DNA of 37,986 nt, from the IMG/VR virus record IMGVR_UViG_3300036715_002378, positions 1 to 37,986 of that record; one strand, written 5' to 3'. The notes beneath the pieces are model-generated. The model searched no databases and was not told the DNA's origin. It worked only from the letters and a program-made list of their open reading frames with translations. Numbering within the stretch: position 1 is the first letter of the stretch; the number at the start of each line of letters is the position of its first letter. The DNA comes from a virus. This document shows positions 7,276 to 14,620 of the stretch, piece by piece. Made by a program: the position numbers and the translations under genes.

Positions 7276-7283
7276 GATAAATA
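7276..7283 (+). promoter_or_regulatory. Late-type promoter box GATAAATA
   Basis: GATAAATA lies 30 bases ahead of the virion-type gene at 7314. It resembles the T4 late -10 motif TATAAATA recognised by gp55-RNA polymerase. The same box or GCTAAATA recurs 20-60 bases ahead of many structural genes in this window, which is the main reason to believe it. Confidence 0.65.
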
Positions 7284-7313
7284 CTGATAATAATTGAAAC
7301 TAAGGCAAAATAA

Positions 7314-8183
7314 ATGGACATTTCGATAAACAAAGTATATCTCTACGACCATGTTAGACAGTTACTTGCTGTTGATGATGTCTTTTGCCCACTTAAGGAC
7401 ACTGGCCCAATGAATAAAAATCCAATACTAGTGCATAAATCTCTAGATAATAAAATTATTTTTAGGGCATTAGGCCCTGATAGAATTCCTGTCGATATTG
7501 CATGTACACAACAAGTATATGCTAGAATTATTGACCCAACTAATAATACTGTTGTTCTTGAAAAATTGTGTAGCTTAGGTCCTGCAAAAGGGTTAATAAA
7601 TTTAATGTTAGACAGCGGCGACACAATAGACATATCTGCCGGATTATATAATATGGTGCTTATTAGAACTGAAGAATTTGTCACAGATATACCGGGGTAT
7701 TATGTAGAGAAACCATTATATAGCGATATGAATGATAACGTATCCATGGAAGTAGAAATCACAGAACAAGCATTTAAGGCACCGTTACCTAGCGTAACCA
7801 TTCTTCCAGAGAACTGGACACCTGATATACTTGTATCTATTTCGGGCGCACCAAGACCTTGTTTTTACACTTCAAGAATACCTGGGGCAAGAGTTCTTAA
7901 TCATAAAGAATCTGTACATTCGTTTTCTACATATACTGAAAGATTTACAGGTATATTAGAGATATGGGGATCTTTAGAAGAAACACCTGATGCATATCTT
8001 AATGATGCTAGATGGTTTAGGATTTATCCATCTAGCATGAATGATAATATCGAATATATTAATTACACAGGTACCCAGGCCTGGACATTTAAAGAAAATG
8101 TGATGTGGTTAAAATTTCGTTATCTACCGTCTACAGAAGTCCTTGACCCCGGTTTATTTAAAAAGCTTATTATTCGTTCTTAA
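7314..8183 (+). CDS. Putative virion structural protein
   Basis: A 289-residue beta-rich protein with no catalytic motif. The first half has the look of a fibre or baseplate upper-protein domain (VYARIIDPTNNTVVLEKL, GLYNMVLIRTEE). The C-terminal part has WFRIYPSSMNDNIEYINYTG, then WTFKENVMWLKFRYLPSTEV, a segment type common to tail/head decoration proteins of aquatic T4-type phages. It is a monocistronic unit behind a late-type box, and a host-type promoter follows its stop. A structural role is inferred from promoter class and fold type. Confidence 0.65.
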   Translation: MDISINKVYLYDHVRQLLAVDDVFCPLKDTGPMNKNPILVHKSLDNKIIFRALGPDRIPVDIACTQQVYARIIDPTNNTVVLEKLCSLGPAKGLINLMLDSGDTIDISAGLYNMVLIRTEEFVTDIPGYYVEKPLYSDMNDNVSMEVEITEQAFKAPLPSVTILPENWTPDILVSISGAPRPCFYTSRIPGARVLNHKESVHSFSTYTERFTGILEIWGSLEETPDAYLNDARWFRIYPSSMNDNIEYINYTGTQAWTFKENVMWLKFRYLPSTEVLDPGLFKKLIIRS

Positions 8184-8198
8184 TCTACCTGATATAAT

Positions 8199-8227
8199 TT
8201 GATTTTCTTAGGAATTTCTGCTATACT
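8199..8227 (+). promoter_or_regulatory. Sigma-70-like promoter
   Basis: TTGATT at 8199-8204, a 17-base spacer, and TATACT at 8222-8227. The predicted start falls on the ATG (8234) of the endonuclease relic, so the relic would have been leaderless; the promoter now probably serves primase and helicase downstream. Confidence 0.5.
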
Positions 8228-8233
8228 TGTTGC

Positions 8234-8473
8234 ATGAATATAGATGTATTGAATAAAAGTAGATCTCAGAAAGGTTCCTAAGAACTTGCACCTTCGTGAA
8301 AAATCTTAAGCAATGCAAGACAATTGCACGGCAATCCTAAATTATACAATGCAGCCGATATTAATGTTAAGAATAAGAAGACATTCGGTGAATTATGTGA
8401 AATAACTCAGACAAAGAGAAAGTTGATTATAGATGCAGGATATACTCTTATTGAAAAACGGGAAACAGGATGA
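8234..8473 (+). pseudogene. Relic of a Vsr-like homing endonuclease
   Basis: From ATG 8234 a single frame with stops at TAA 8279-8281 and TGA 8297-8299 continues to TGA 8471-8473. The last 50 codons are the C-terminal part of the same endonuclease family as the relic after uvsW: LHGNPKLYNAADINVKNKKT, FGELCEITQTKRKLIIDAGY, TLIEKRE. The expected WHGN has become LHGN, and the catalytic core before it is missing or unrecognisable. The stop overlaps the primase ATG (ATGA). This 5' flank of the primase gene is otherwise without coding content. Confidence 0.75.
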
Positions 8474-9537
8474 TATTTAACCTATTGAGGGATGCAATAT
8501 TACAGAATATAGGTCCATTAAAACAGGCCCCGAAGAATTGGGGCAAACGCCACTGTATGCTTTGTCATACGCAAGGCCATGGGAAGGATACACGTAACCG
8601 TTTCGGAATTCAATTTAATCCGGGAAAAAACTCAATTTTATTAAATTGTTTCAATTGTGGATTCAGCGCATCGTATTCAGACGGCAAAGGATTGTCAAAT
8701 ACGTTTAAAACATTCCTCGAAGAAATACATATAGATCAGCGGTTTATAAATCAAATAGAATTTGAAATATTTAGACAAAGAAACCAAATACGAGTATTGC
8801 GTGATGGCGACGAGCCTGAAGAAGACCGCGAATCTGTTTTTAGATCTTTATTACATAAGTGGCAGCCAACGGAATTACCAGAGAATTCACTATCAATACA
8901 AGATTGGTTAGAGAATGGTTTAGACGATCCCGACTTTCTAAAAGTGACTCAATATGCTCTAAGTAGGAAAATTTATGATTTAGAGAATTTCTTTTGGACA
9001 CCAATAAGTTCACATAACTTAAATAAACGAATAATAATTCCGTTTAGGTATAAGGGTAGTATTGTTGGTTTTACATCTAGACTGTGTTATGATACAGTTG
9101 AAAAAACTATACCAAAATATTATCAACAATGTCCCCAAGACTTCGTGCATAATTTAGATGATCAACAAGGCTGGACACGTAAATATGTAATAGTAACCGA
9201 AGGTGTTTTAGATGCATGGGCAGTCGACGGGGTTAGTGTTCTAGGCGAAGTAGGGCAAACAAAAGTCGATATTATTAATAGGTTACAAAAAGATATAATT
9301 GTTTGCCCTGACCGAGATAAGAAAGGTAAAGATTTAGTCGATGTTGCTATAAAAAATAATTGGGCAGTTTCATTCCCGAAATGGGATAAAGATATAAAAG
9401 ATGCAGCAGGTGCATCAGAAAAATATGGAAGACTGTTAACAACCCACTCGATAATATCTTCAGCTATAACAGGAAAAGACAAGATTCAACTATTTTGGAA
9501 CATGGAGCAGAATGAAAGAGCAAGAAAACGCAAGTGA
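8470..9537 (+). CDS. 61: T4 gp61-type DNA primase
   Basis: This 355-residue protein (T4 gp61 is 342) has an N-terminal zinc-binding domain with Cys29-x2-Cys32 and Cys60-x2-Cys63 (HCMLCHTQGHGK; LNCFNCGF). The central part is followed by a Toprim-like segment: YVIVTEGVLDAWAVDG with the acidic glutamate, then CPDRDKKGKDL with the DxD motif. It makes RNA primers on the lagging strand and works with helicase gp41, encoded immediately downstream with a 26-base overlap. The start overlaps the stop of the endonuclease relic. Confidence 0.9.
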   Translation: MIFNLLRDAILQNIGPLKQAPKNWGKRHCMLCHTQGHGKDTRNRFGIQFNPGKNSILLNCFNCGFSASYSDGKGLSNTFKTFLEEIHIDQRFINQIEFEIFRQRNQIRVLRDGDEPEEDRESVFRSLLHKWQPTELPENSLSIQDWLENGLDDPDFLKVTQYALSRKIYDLENFFWTPISSHNLNKRIIIPFRYKGSIVGFTSRLCYDTVEKTIPKYYQQCPQDFVHNLDDQQGWTRKYVIVTEGVLDAWAVDGVSVLGEVGQTKVDIINRLQKDIIVCPDRDKKGKDLVDVAIKNNWAVSFPKWDKDIKDAAGASEKYGRLLTTHSIISSAITGKDKIQLFWNMEQNERARKRK

Positions 9538-10819
9538 AATTACGGACTACAGTAAAGACATAGAAGATATCTTTATTAGTTTTATGATAAGTAACCCCGA
9601 CCTGTTCGTAAGGTGTAAAGGTATTATGAAGTCAGAGTATTTTGATGATAGGCAAAATAAAGATACTATTGCATTTATTGAAAGTTATAGTATTGATTTT
9701 TCAATAATACCATCATTAGATGAAATTTATGCTGTGACACAAAAAGAAATAAGAATCATGGATAAAGAAGCAGTAATCCATGATGCTTGGTTTTTACGAG
9801 AATTTGAAAAATTTTGTAGGCATAAAGCATTGCGAGATGCAATCTTATCATCACCTAACAAATTAGACGAAGGTAAGTACGGCGAAGTATTAGCAAATAT
9901 TAAGGCAGCGGTAGAAGTTGCATTAGTTAAGGATTTAGGGCTCGACTATTATGCAGACCCTAAATCCAGGTTAGAGTCACTTAAAGAAAATAAAGGGCAG
10001 GTCTCTACAGGTTGGAAAACTGTCGACGAAAAATTGTATGGTGGATTAAATAAGGGTGAGATTACAATTTTTGCAGGACAAAGTGGCAGCGGCAAGTCAA
10101 TCTTTTTACAGAACCTTGGTGTAAATTGGGCCATGGCTGGCTTTAACGTTGTGTATCTTTCGTTAGAACTTAGTGAAAAATTATGTGCAATGCGGATTGA
10201 TGCAATGCATACAGGGTATGAAACTAGAGAAGTTATGAGAAATATTGATGATTCTCATATGAAGATTCGGGCAATGCATCAAAAATCGAAAGGATCTTTA
10301 CGTATTAAACAGTTACCAAACGGATGCACAACAAACGATATTAGGGCATTTATTAAGGAATATGAAATACACTGTGGAAAAAAGGTTGATGCAATTTTAG
10401 TAGACTACTTAGATCTTATGTCACCGATGAGTAGAAAGATATCTGCAGAAAATATGTTCGTTAAAGACAAATATGTAACAGAAGAATTAAGAAATTTAGC
10501 TGTAGAATTAGATATTGTTACAGTATCTGCAAGTCAGTTAAATCGTTGTTTATCCCCTGACACAAAAGTCAACATAGAAAATAAGGGAATTATAGAAATA
10601 AAGGATGTCGTCGTCGGCGATAAGATATTAAGTGCATCAGGGTATAATTTAGTAAAAGACAAATGGCATAATAAGGCAAATCACGTTTACAGAGTAACAA
10701 CTGAATCCGGAAAACAAATTATTTGTTCAGCAAATCACAGATTTCCGACAAAATCGGGAATTGATACAATTGAGAGCGGTCTTAGTATAGGGGATATTTT
10801 GTTCGTAAAAAATAAATAA
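9512..10819 (+). CDS. 41: gp41 replicative helicase N-part fused to split-intein N-half
   Basis: Residues 1-345 are the N-terminal and most of the RecA-like domain of a DnaB-family helicase: Walker A GQSGSGKS near 189-196, Walker B-type DAILVDYLDLMSP, and TVSASQLNR at the end. The frame then passes directly into an intein N-half that starts with Cys346 (CLSPDTKVN) and stops at TAA 10817-10819. The rest of the helicase is a separate gene at 11037. The insertion point after SQLNR and the intein look like the known split intein gp41-8 of environmental phages. Active helicase therefore requires trans-splicing with the product of 11037-11549. GGAG at about 9502 supports ATG 9512. Confidence 0.93.
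   Translation: MKEQENASEITDYSKDIEDIFISFMISNPDLFVRCKGIMKSEYFDDRQNKDTIAFIESYSIDFSIIPSLDEIYAVTQKEIRIMDKEAVIHDAWFLREFEKFCRHKALRDAILSSPNKLDEGKYGEVLANIKAAVEVALVKDLGLDYYADPKSRLESLKENKGQVSTGWKTVDEKLYGGLNKGEITIFAGQSGSGKSIFLQNLGVNWAMAGFNVVYLSLELSEKLCAMRIDAMHTGYETREVMRNIDDSHMKIRAMHQKSKGSLRIKQLPNGCTTNDIRAFIKEYEIHCGKKVDAILVDYLDLMSPMSRKISAENMFVKDKYVTEELRNLAVELDIVTVSASQLNRCLSPDTKVNIENKGIIEIKDVVVGDKILSASGYNLVKDKWHNKANHVYRVTTESGKQIICSANHRFPTKSGIDTIESGLSIGDILFVKNK
10547..10819 (+). other. Split intein N-half in gp41 (90 residues)
   Basis: It begins with Cys1 (CLSPDTKV, block A), has a block-B-like segment ICSANHRFPTKSG with the conserved His, and ends GDILFVKNK at a stop codon. The length matches known gp41-type N-inteins (about 88-90). 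No endonuclease domain is fused. Confidence 0.9.
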
Positions 10820-10853
10820 CATCAACGTAGTTAAATCGTGGAAAATGTTATTT

Positions 10854-11036
10854 ATGGAATATACAGAACATGAAGTGGAACTAATTACATCTGCACAGAT
10901 ATGGGATACTGATAAGAAGCGAATAGACATTCTACAAAATAGGGGTTATAATATACTAATAGTGTAGTCATCGGAGTATATAACGGATAAGATTAGCACA
11001 GTAAACAAATGCTTGGAATTTTTAAGGAACAATTAG
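10854..11036 (+). pseudogene. Vsr-like endonuclease relic inside the split helicase locus
   Basis: Between the two helicase genes a frame from ATG 10854 (open upstream too) reads ELITSAQIWDTDKKRIDILQ, then NRGYNILIV, a TAG at 10965-10967, then SSEYITDKISTVNKCLEFLR, ending at TAG 11034-11036. This matches the C-terminal helix and last strand of Vsr-like phage homing endonucleases, in which a Trp is usual where the TAG stands (V-x-I-W-E-S-E type). The nuclease core is absent, so only a tail remains. Its stop directly abuts the ATG of the intein C-half. Confidence 0.75.
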
Positions 11037-11147
11037 ATGGATGAAGATAAAATTGTTAGTATAGAGTATGTTGGGGAAATAGAGACAGTTGATATAACAA
11101 CGGACGGAGATCATTTATTTTTTGGTAATGACATATTAACACATAAT
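11037..11147 (+). other. Split intein C-half in gp41 (37 residues)
   Basis: It covers blocks F and G: VDITTDGDHLFFGNDILTHN followed by Thr+1 of the extein at 11148. Length is typical for C-halves of gp41-type split inteins (37-45 residues). Confidence 0.9.
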
Positions 11148-11549
11148 ACATCATACGAGGAAATAGAATTTGACCCAAGTCATATTGCAGGTGGTATATC
11201 TAAAGTTAATACAGCTGATAATGTAATTGGTATATTTACTAGTGCAGCAATGAAAGAAAGCGGTCGCTACCAGATTCAGTTTATGAAAACACGTTCTAGC
11301 TCTGGAGTAGGATCTAAAGTGGATTTAGTATTTAACAATAAATGTTTAAAGATTTCTGATTTAGATGAGTCTGATAATAGTACACCTAATGCTATTACAA
11401 AAAATATATATGACCAATTAAAAAGGTCTAGTACAGTTAAGTCAGGAGAAAAAGTAGATACTAACACAGGCGAAATAACATCTGGTACAAAAGTAGATCC
11501 ATTAGAAGGTGCAGCAAGCCTTCGGGCTTTTTTGAAAAAACGAACGTAA
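11037..11549 (+). CDS. 41: Split-intein C-half fused to gp41 helicase C-part
   Basis: Residues 1-37 are an intein C-half (IVSIEYVGEIETVDI; HLFFGNDILTHN, ending in the catalytic His-Asn), and residues 38-170 are the missing C-terminal part of the helicase: TSYEEIEFDPSHIAGGISK, DNVIGIFTSAAMKESGRYQI, QFMKTRSSSGVG with the arginine-finger region. The +1 residue is Thr. Trans-splicing with the 9512-10819 product would yield a helicase of about 478 residues, near T4 gp41 (475). A plain ATG with weak upstream purines serves as start. Confidence 0.92.
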   Translation: MDEDKIVSIEYVGEIETVDITTDGDHLFFGNDILTHNTSYEEIEFDPSHIAGGISKVNTADNVIGIFTSAAMKESGRYQIQFMKTRSSSGVGSKVDLVFNNKCLKISDLDESDNSTPNAITKNIYDQLKRSSTVKSGEKVDTNTGEITSGTKVDPLEGAASLRAFLKKRT

Positions 11550-11552
11550 CCT

Positions 11553-11560
11553 GATAAATA
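11553..11560 (+). promoter_or_regulatory. Late-type promoter box GATAAATA
   Basis: It starts 4 bases after the helicase stop and 24 bases ahead of the TTG-start gene at 11584, marking the switch from replication to virion genes. Confidence 0.65.
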
Positions 11561-11583
11561 GATAAAAGAATTTGGAGATAAAA

Positions 11584-11868
11584 TTGTCCATTAACCGTAG
11601 AAGTAAATCTATCTTAGAAGAAATTAGTTCTTATGTTCCTCAAAAAAATAAAGAAGAACTTATAGAAGCACGAGCGCAGCATATCATAGTTTCTGCTATT
11701 AATTTATTAGAGTCCATTGACGAAGCATTTACTGCCGAAGAAGCCGATGCACTTAAGAAAAGGTTTGTGTCAAGTATAAAAGGCGCTGACCCTAATCGTT
11801 TTACACGCATGGTAAAGCGTATTAAATCAGGAAGCTACCAAGAGGAAGACGAGATTAATGGCGACTAA
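11584..11868 (+). CDS. Small helical late protein
   Basis: I place the start at TTG 11584, about 6 bases after a GGAG site at 11574-11577; an earlier in-frame TTG at 11572 lies before that site. The 94-residue product is helical: NRRSKSILEEISSYVPQKNK, HIIVSAINLLESIDEAFTAE, ADPNRFTRMVKRIKSGS, then an acidic tail. I recall similar proteins in aquatic T4-type phages but no function. It is the first gene after a late-type box and overlaps the next gene by 11 bases, so a virion assembly role is possible. Confidence 0.65.
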   Translation: MSINRRSKSILEEISSYVPQKNKEELIEARAQHIIVSAINLLESIDEAFTAEEADALKKRFVSSIKGADPNRFTRMVKRIKSGSYQEEDEINGD

Positions 11869-13204
11869 TACACGATTGCTTATTAAGCTTTGGATTCAAC
11901 ATTTAAAAAATAATGGAATTGCATCTACACAATCAGACCCTAAGTCAGGTAAATTAGTTTATAAGAAGCAACCGACAGCGGGTGATTTATCTAAGTTTCT
12001 TTTACTAAAGACACGCTTAGATGATGAAGTTATTGACGATGCAATAATTCAAGTATTAGCACCCGAACACGGACAAATATCTAATGAACCAGACAGTGTT
12101 GATTATGGTGATGAATCATCTAGAAGTAAACGAGCACCTAATAAATTTAATCCAGACGATGCAGACGATGTAGATTATCGTGATGTTAGAGACCCACTTA
12201 GTATTTCACACGATAATAGATCACTATCTCCTCATACACCACAATTGTCTGGACCTAGTGTATCTCCTAAGGCCAGAGGCGGCAAGAAACCAGGCGTATT
12301 AAGTCAGACGCCTAATGCTATCAGAAAACGCAATGCCCGCGCTGCCAAGAAAAAATTAACTGAAGAATTTTATGATGACCCGGGCAAGACTGTATCTGAA
12401 AAGAATGTAGAAGATGTATTTAAAATCCTTGCACCAGCAATAAATGCGCTGGATACATCACCTGACACTGGGACAGAAGAACCTAAACAATCACCAGAGC
12501 AGAAGAAAGCAGCACAGTTAGTCAAACTAAAAGACCTTATTACAAATAAGATGTCTAGTTCACAACGACGAATGTTTTGGAATATATTAACTAAGGAATC
12601 ACTATCAGAAGAAAAAGTATCACGTTCTGATGCTAAGACAATTTTTAAGAATGCGGCAAACAGTCGCGCCTCTAGATCTTTGTTTAAAGGTAAGCTTGAT
12701 ATTTCTGATTTGCAACAAGCATGGCGTGATGCTAATTATTCATTAGATACGGATGATATAGGTAAGATATTACACGAACACGGATTTAGTGAAGACGAAA
12801 TTAACAGAGTATTTGATGAAGTTTTAGGCGAGTATAATACATCGACTGCTGCACCAAAAGCTAGTGATGCGCCAAAAGCTAGTGATGCAATACAGAAATT
12901 AGCAAACTATGCTAAGTCAGCCGGGCTAACAGAGCCCTTAATATCGTTTATGCGAGAAAAATTTGGTGACGAATTAACAACACCGGAAGATATTGATGAT
13001 ACTGAAGACTTTGATAATATTCGATCGCCTAAGAAAAGTTTGTTCAGTCAAGGCATAGATTGGGCGAAAAATACATTTAAAAGACAAGCTACTGTAGAAG
13101 AAGTAAGACAAATATTTACAGATATTGTGTTAAAAGAACGAAAATTAAAAGATAGAATGATAAAAGATCAAGAAAGGGCGTTATTAGGTCGCTCTAGGAA
13201 ATAA
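11858..13204 (+). CDS. Large charged late protein, scaffold-like
   Basis: This 448-residue protein begins TRLLIKLWIQHLKNNGIAST and is rich in charged and low-complexity linkers (DDADDVDYRDVRDPL; IRKRNARAAKKKLTEEF). Two helical domains follow (SSSQRRMFWNILTKESL; DIGKILHEHGFSEDEINRVF). Near the end is an exact short peptide repeat PKASDAPKASDA. The C-terminus is basic (KERKLKDRMIKDQERALLG). No enzyme motif. High charge, linkers and position behind a late-type box suggest a prohead core or internal virion protein; this is inference. Confidence 0.65.
   Translation: MATNTRLLIKLWIQHLKNNGIASTQSDPKSGKLVYKKQPTAGDLSKFLLLKTRLDDEVIDDAIIQVLAPEHGQISNEPDSVDYGDESSRSKRAPNKFNPDDADDVDYRDVRDPLSISHDNRSLSPHTPQLSGPSVSPKARGGKKPGVLSQTPNAIRKRNARAAKKKLTEEFYDDPGKTVSEKNVEDVFKILAPAINALDTSPDTGTEEPKQSPEQKKAAQLVKLKDLITNKMSSSQRRMFWNILTKESLSEEKVSRSDAKTIFKNAANSRASRSLFKGKLDISDLQQAWRDANYSLDTDDIGKILHEHGFSEDEINRVFDEVLGEYNTSTAAPKASDAPKASDAIQKLANYAKSAGLTEPLISFMREKFGDELTTPEDIDDTEDFDNIRSPKKSLFSQGIDWAKNTFKRQATVEEVRQIFTDIVLKERKLKDRMIKDQERALLGRSRK
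12851..12888 (+). repeat. Short in-frame tandem repeat (two 18-base units)
   Basis: Two nearly identical 18-base units encode APKASD twice; the only difference within the units is in a third codon position (GCA versus GCG). It looks like a recent slippage expansion of a flexible linker. Confidence 0.75.
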
Positions 13205-13244
13205 CCAATAAAGTTATCATCTTTTGCATAATTTCGAGTAAAAA

Positions 13245-13252
13245 GATAAATA
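13245..13252 (+). promoter_or_regulatory. Late-type promoter box GATAAATA
   Basis: It lies 46 bases ahead of the gene at 13299, in the 94-base gap after the scaffold-like gene. Together with the strong terminator after 13883 it makes that gene a separate single-gene unit. Confidence 0.65.
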
Positions 13253-13298
13253 TTAACATGCAGATATGTGTCTGCGAACTTATTAGGAGATTTAAATC

Positions 13299-13883
13299 AT
13301 GACGCAGAAAGTAAATGGCGCAGCATACCCAGGCGTATGGGTTGAAAGAAAAGTTGCATTCGTAAAATTAGTTTTTAGTAAAGATATTTCTGCTCTTGCA
13401 GCAGCCGATCTTACTGTACTTGGTACTACTACACCAGCAGGTGCTGGCACAGTTGCTAGCTCAGTTTTTGGTGTAGTAGAGAGTGCAGTAGTACAAGCAC
13501 TTAAAACACTTGAAACAAGAGCAACTGTTCTTGCAGTAAGTAACTATGATGTTAGTAGCACTACAGTTGATATAATGCTTGGTAATGCAGAAGGTTGGTT
13601 CGCACCATTAACTGATGGTATTATTGCTACTGCTCTTCCAGTGACTGGTGCAACTGCGGTTGTTACTACAGGTGGTGCGGCACCTACAAACGTGCTTGGC
13701 GCGCTTGTTTCTGTAACACCTACAGCAGTAACATTTGATATGAAATTTGCAGCTTTCAACGGTACAATGCCAGTTGGAACTGGTGCAAACGGTACATTGA
13801 TTCTTGGCCCAGGTTCCACTTCTGGTGCTACACCAGCAAACAGTTCTACAGGTACAGCAGGTTGGTACCCAGCAACAATCTAA
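13299..13883 (+). CDS. Abundant-type small virion protein
   Basis: This 194-residue protein is rich in Ala, Thr, Val and Gly, with few charges, as in head decoration or fibre proteins. It starts MTQKVNGAAYPG, related to the N-termini of the next three late genes (VNGGIIN, TNGGVFN, IHGAATA). The middle has VTGATAVVTTGGAAPTNVLG and the end GPGSTSGATPANSSTGTAGW. It stands alone between a late box and a perfect intrinsic terminator, an arrangement that fits high expression. AGGAG about 8 bases before ATG supports the start. No homologous family recognised. Confidence 0.7.
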   Translation: MTQKVNGAAYPGVWVERKVAFVKLVFSKDISALAAADLTVLGTTTPAGAGTVASSVFGVVESAVVQALKTLETRATVLAVSNYDVSSTTVDIMLGNAEGWFAPLTDGIIATALPVTGATAVVTTGGAAPTNVLGALVSVTPTAVTFDMKFAAFNGTMPVGTGANGTLILGPGSTSGATPANSSTGTAGWYPATI

Positions 13884-13899
13884 TCTTAATAGATTTGAT

Positions 13900-13926
13900 A
13901 AAAAAGGCGCCTTGTGCGCCTTTTTT
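13900..13926 (+). terminator. Rho-independent terminator
   Basis: An 11-base perfect stem (six A then GGCGC, paired with GCGCC then six T), a five-base loop CTTGT, and a T run form a textbook intrinsic terminator 17 bases after the stop of the preceding gene. The A/T symmetry would let it work in both directions. Confidence 0.92.
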
Positions 13927-13950
13927 AATGTCCGTAAAATATATAGATAT

Positions 13951-13958
13951 GATAAATA
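13951..13958 (+). promoter_or_regulatory. Late-type promoter box GATAAATA
   Basis: It lies 24 bases ahead of the gene at 13983, directly after the terminator at 13900-13926, so the next gene is transcribed independently. Confidence 0.68.
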
Positions 13959-13982
13959 TACTTAATTGTAGGAGATTACATA

Positions 13983-14519
13983 ATGGCAACTTTTAAAGTG
14001 AATGGTGGAATCATCAATTCTCAAACACTAACCGGTAGTTTACGGTATTTTAAAATGACTGGACCTTTTGCATGGACAGTTTCTGACGGCACAGTTAATT
14101 TACCAGTAGAGGTATCCGGCGGTAAAATAACAGCGACTACATATTTTGTTGTCGGTAATAACAAACCAGTACCTAACAGTGCAGCAGTACTAGCCTTTGC
14201 TGAATTAACAAAAAACTGCGATGTGACAATAATTTCTTGTCAACCTGCATTATATGGTAGTACAACAGAAATACACTTTGCATGCTCTGCATCAGCATTC
14301 GGTTGGGGTTCTGATACACCGCCGTATGATGTACCGCCTGCAAACACGCCAGAAGATATGACTGCCGCAGCACCTCAGATGCAAGCAGCAGTTAGAGCAT
14401 TACCAAGCACCACAGTATATATTACTACAGGCTCAGCAGACTCTGCTAATGTACCTGTTACAGCTACAGCAAGTTTTGCTTCAGTTACTGTAGTAGAAGT
14501 ACCGTTTAAATTAGCTTAA
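13983..14519 (+). CDS. Small virion protein, decoration/fibre type
   Basis: A 178-residue, low-charge, beta-rich protein beginning MATFKVNGGIINSQTLTGSL then RYFKMTG. This N-terminal module recurs in the following genes. The later part has CSASAFGWGSDTPPYDVPPA and a Ser/Thr/Val-rich end. It has its own late box and is followed by a 19-base perfect palindrome. No signal peptide or enzyme motif. A role as a head or tail decoration protein is inferred from composition and context. Confidence 0.68.
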   Translation: MATFKVNGGIINSQTLTGSLRYFKMTGPFAWTVSDGTVNLPVEVSGGKITATTYFVVGNNKPVPNSAAVLAFAELTKNCDVTIISCQPALYGSTTEIHFACSASAFGWGSDTPPYDVPPANTPEDMTAAAPQMQAAVRALPSTTVYITTGSADSANVPVTATASFASVTVVEVPFKLA

Positions 14520-14531
14520 ATTTTATGCTAA

Positions 14532-14570
14532 TAGAGAAGGAAAGGGGCACTGTGCCCCTTTCCTTCTCTA
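14532..14570 (+). terminator. Perfect 19-base palindrome, probable terminator
   Basis: TAGAGAAGGAAAGGGGCAC (14532-14550), one T, then its exact reverse complement to 14570. As RNA this makes a long tight hairpin 12 bases after the stop of the preceding gene. There is no T run after it (CGGTG follows), so it may act as a factor-assisted terminator or protect the 3' end from exonucleases. Confidence 0.7.
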
Positions 14571-14588
14571 CGGTGTTATGTGTCATTT

Positions 14589-14596
14589 GATAAATA
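14589..14596 (+). promoter_or_regulatory. Late-type promoter box GATAAATA
   Basis: It lies 24 bases ahead of the gene at 14621, the same distance as for the preceding paralogue-like gene. Confidence 0.68.
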
Positions 14597-14620
14597 TAGG
14601 AAACTTACAAGGAAGATTTT

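Noticed and set aside
8233-8281. Fifteen-codon leaderless ORF at 8234 as a real microgene
   Set aside because: It is in the same frame as the endonuclease relic downstream and is most simply its decayed start.
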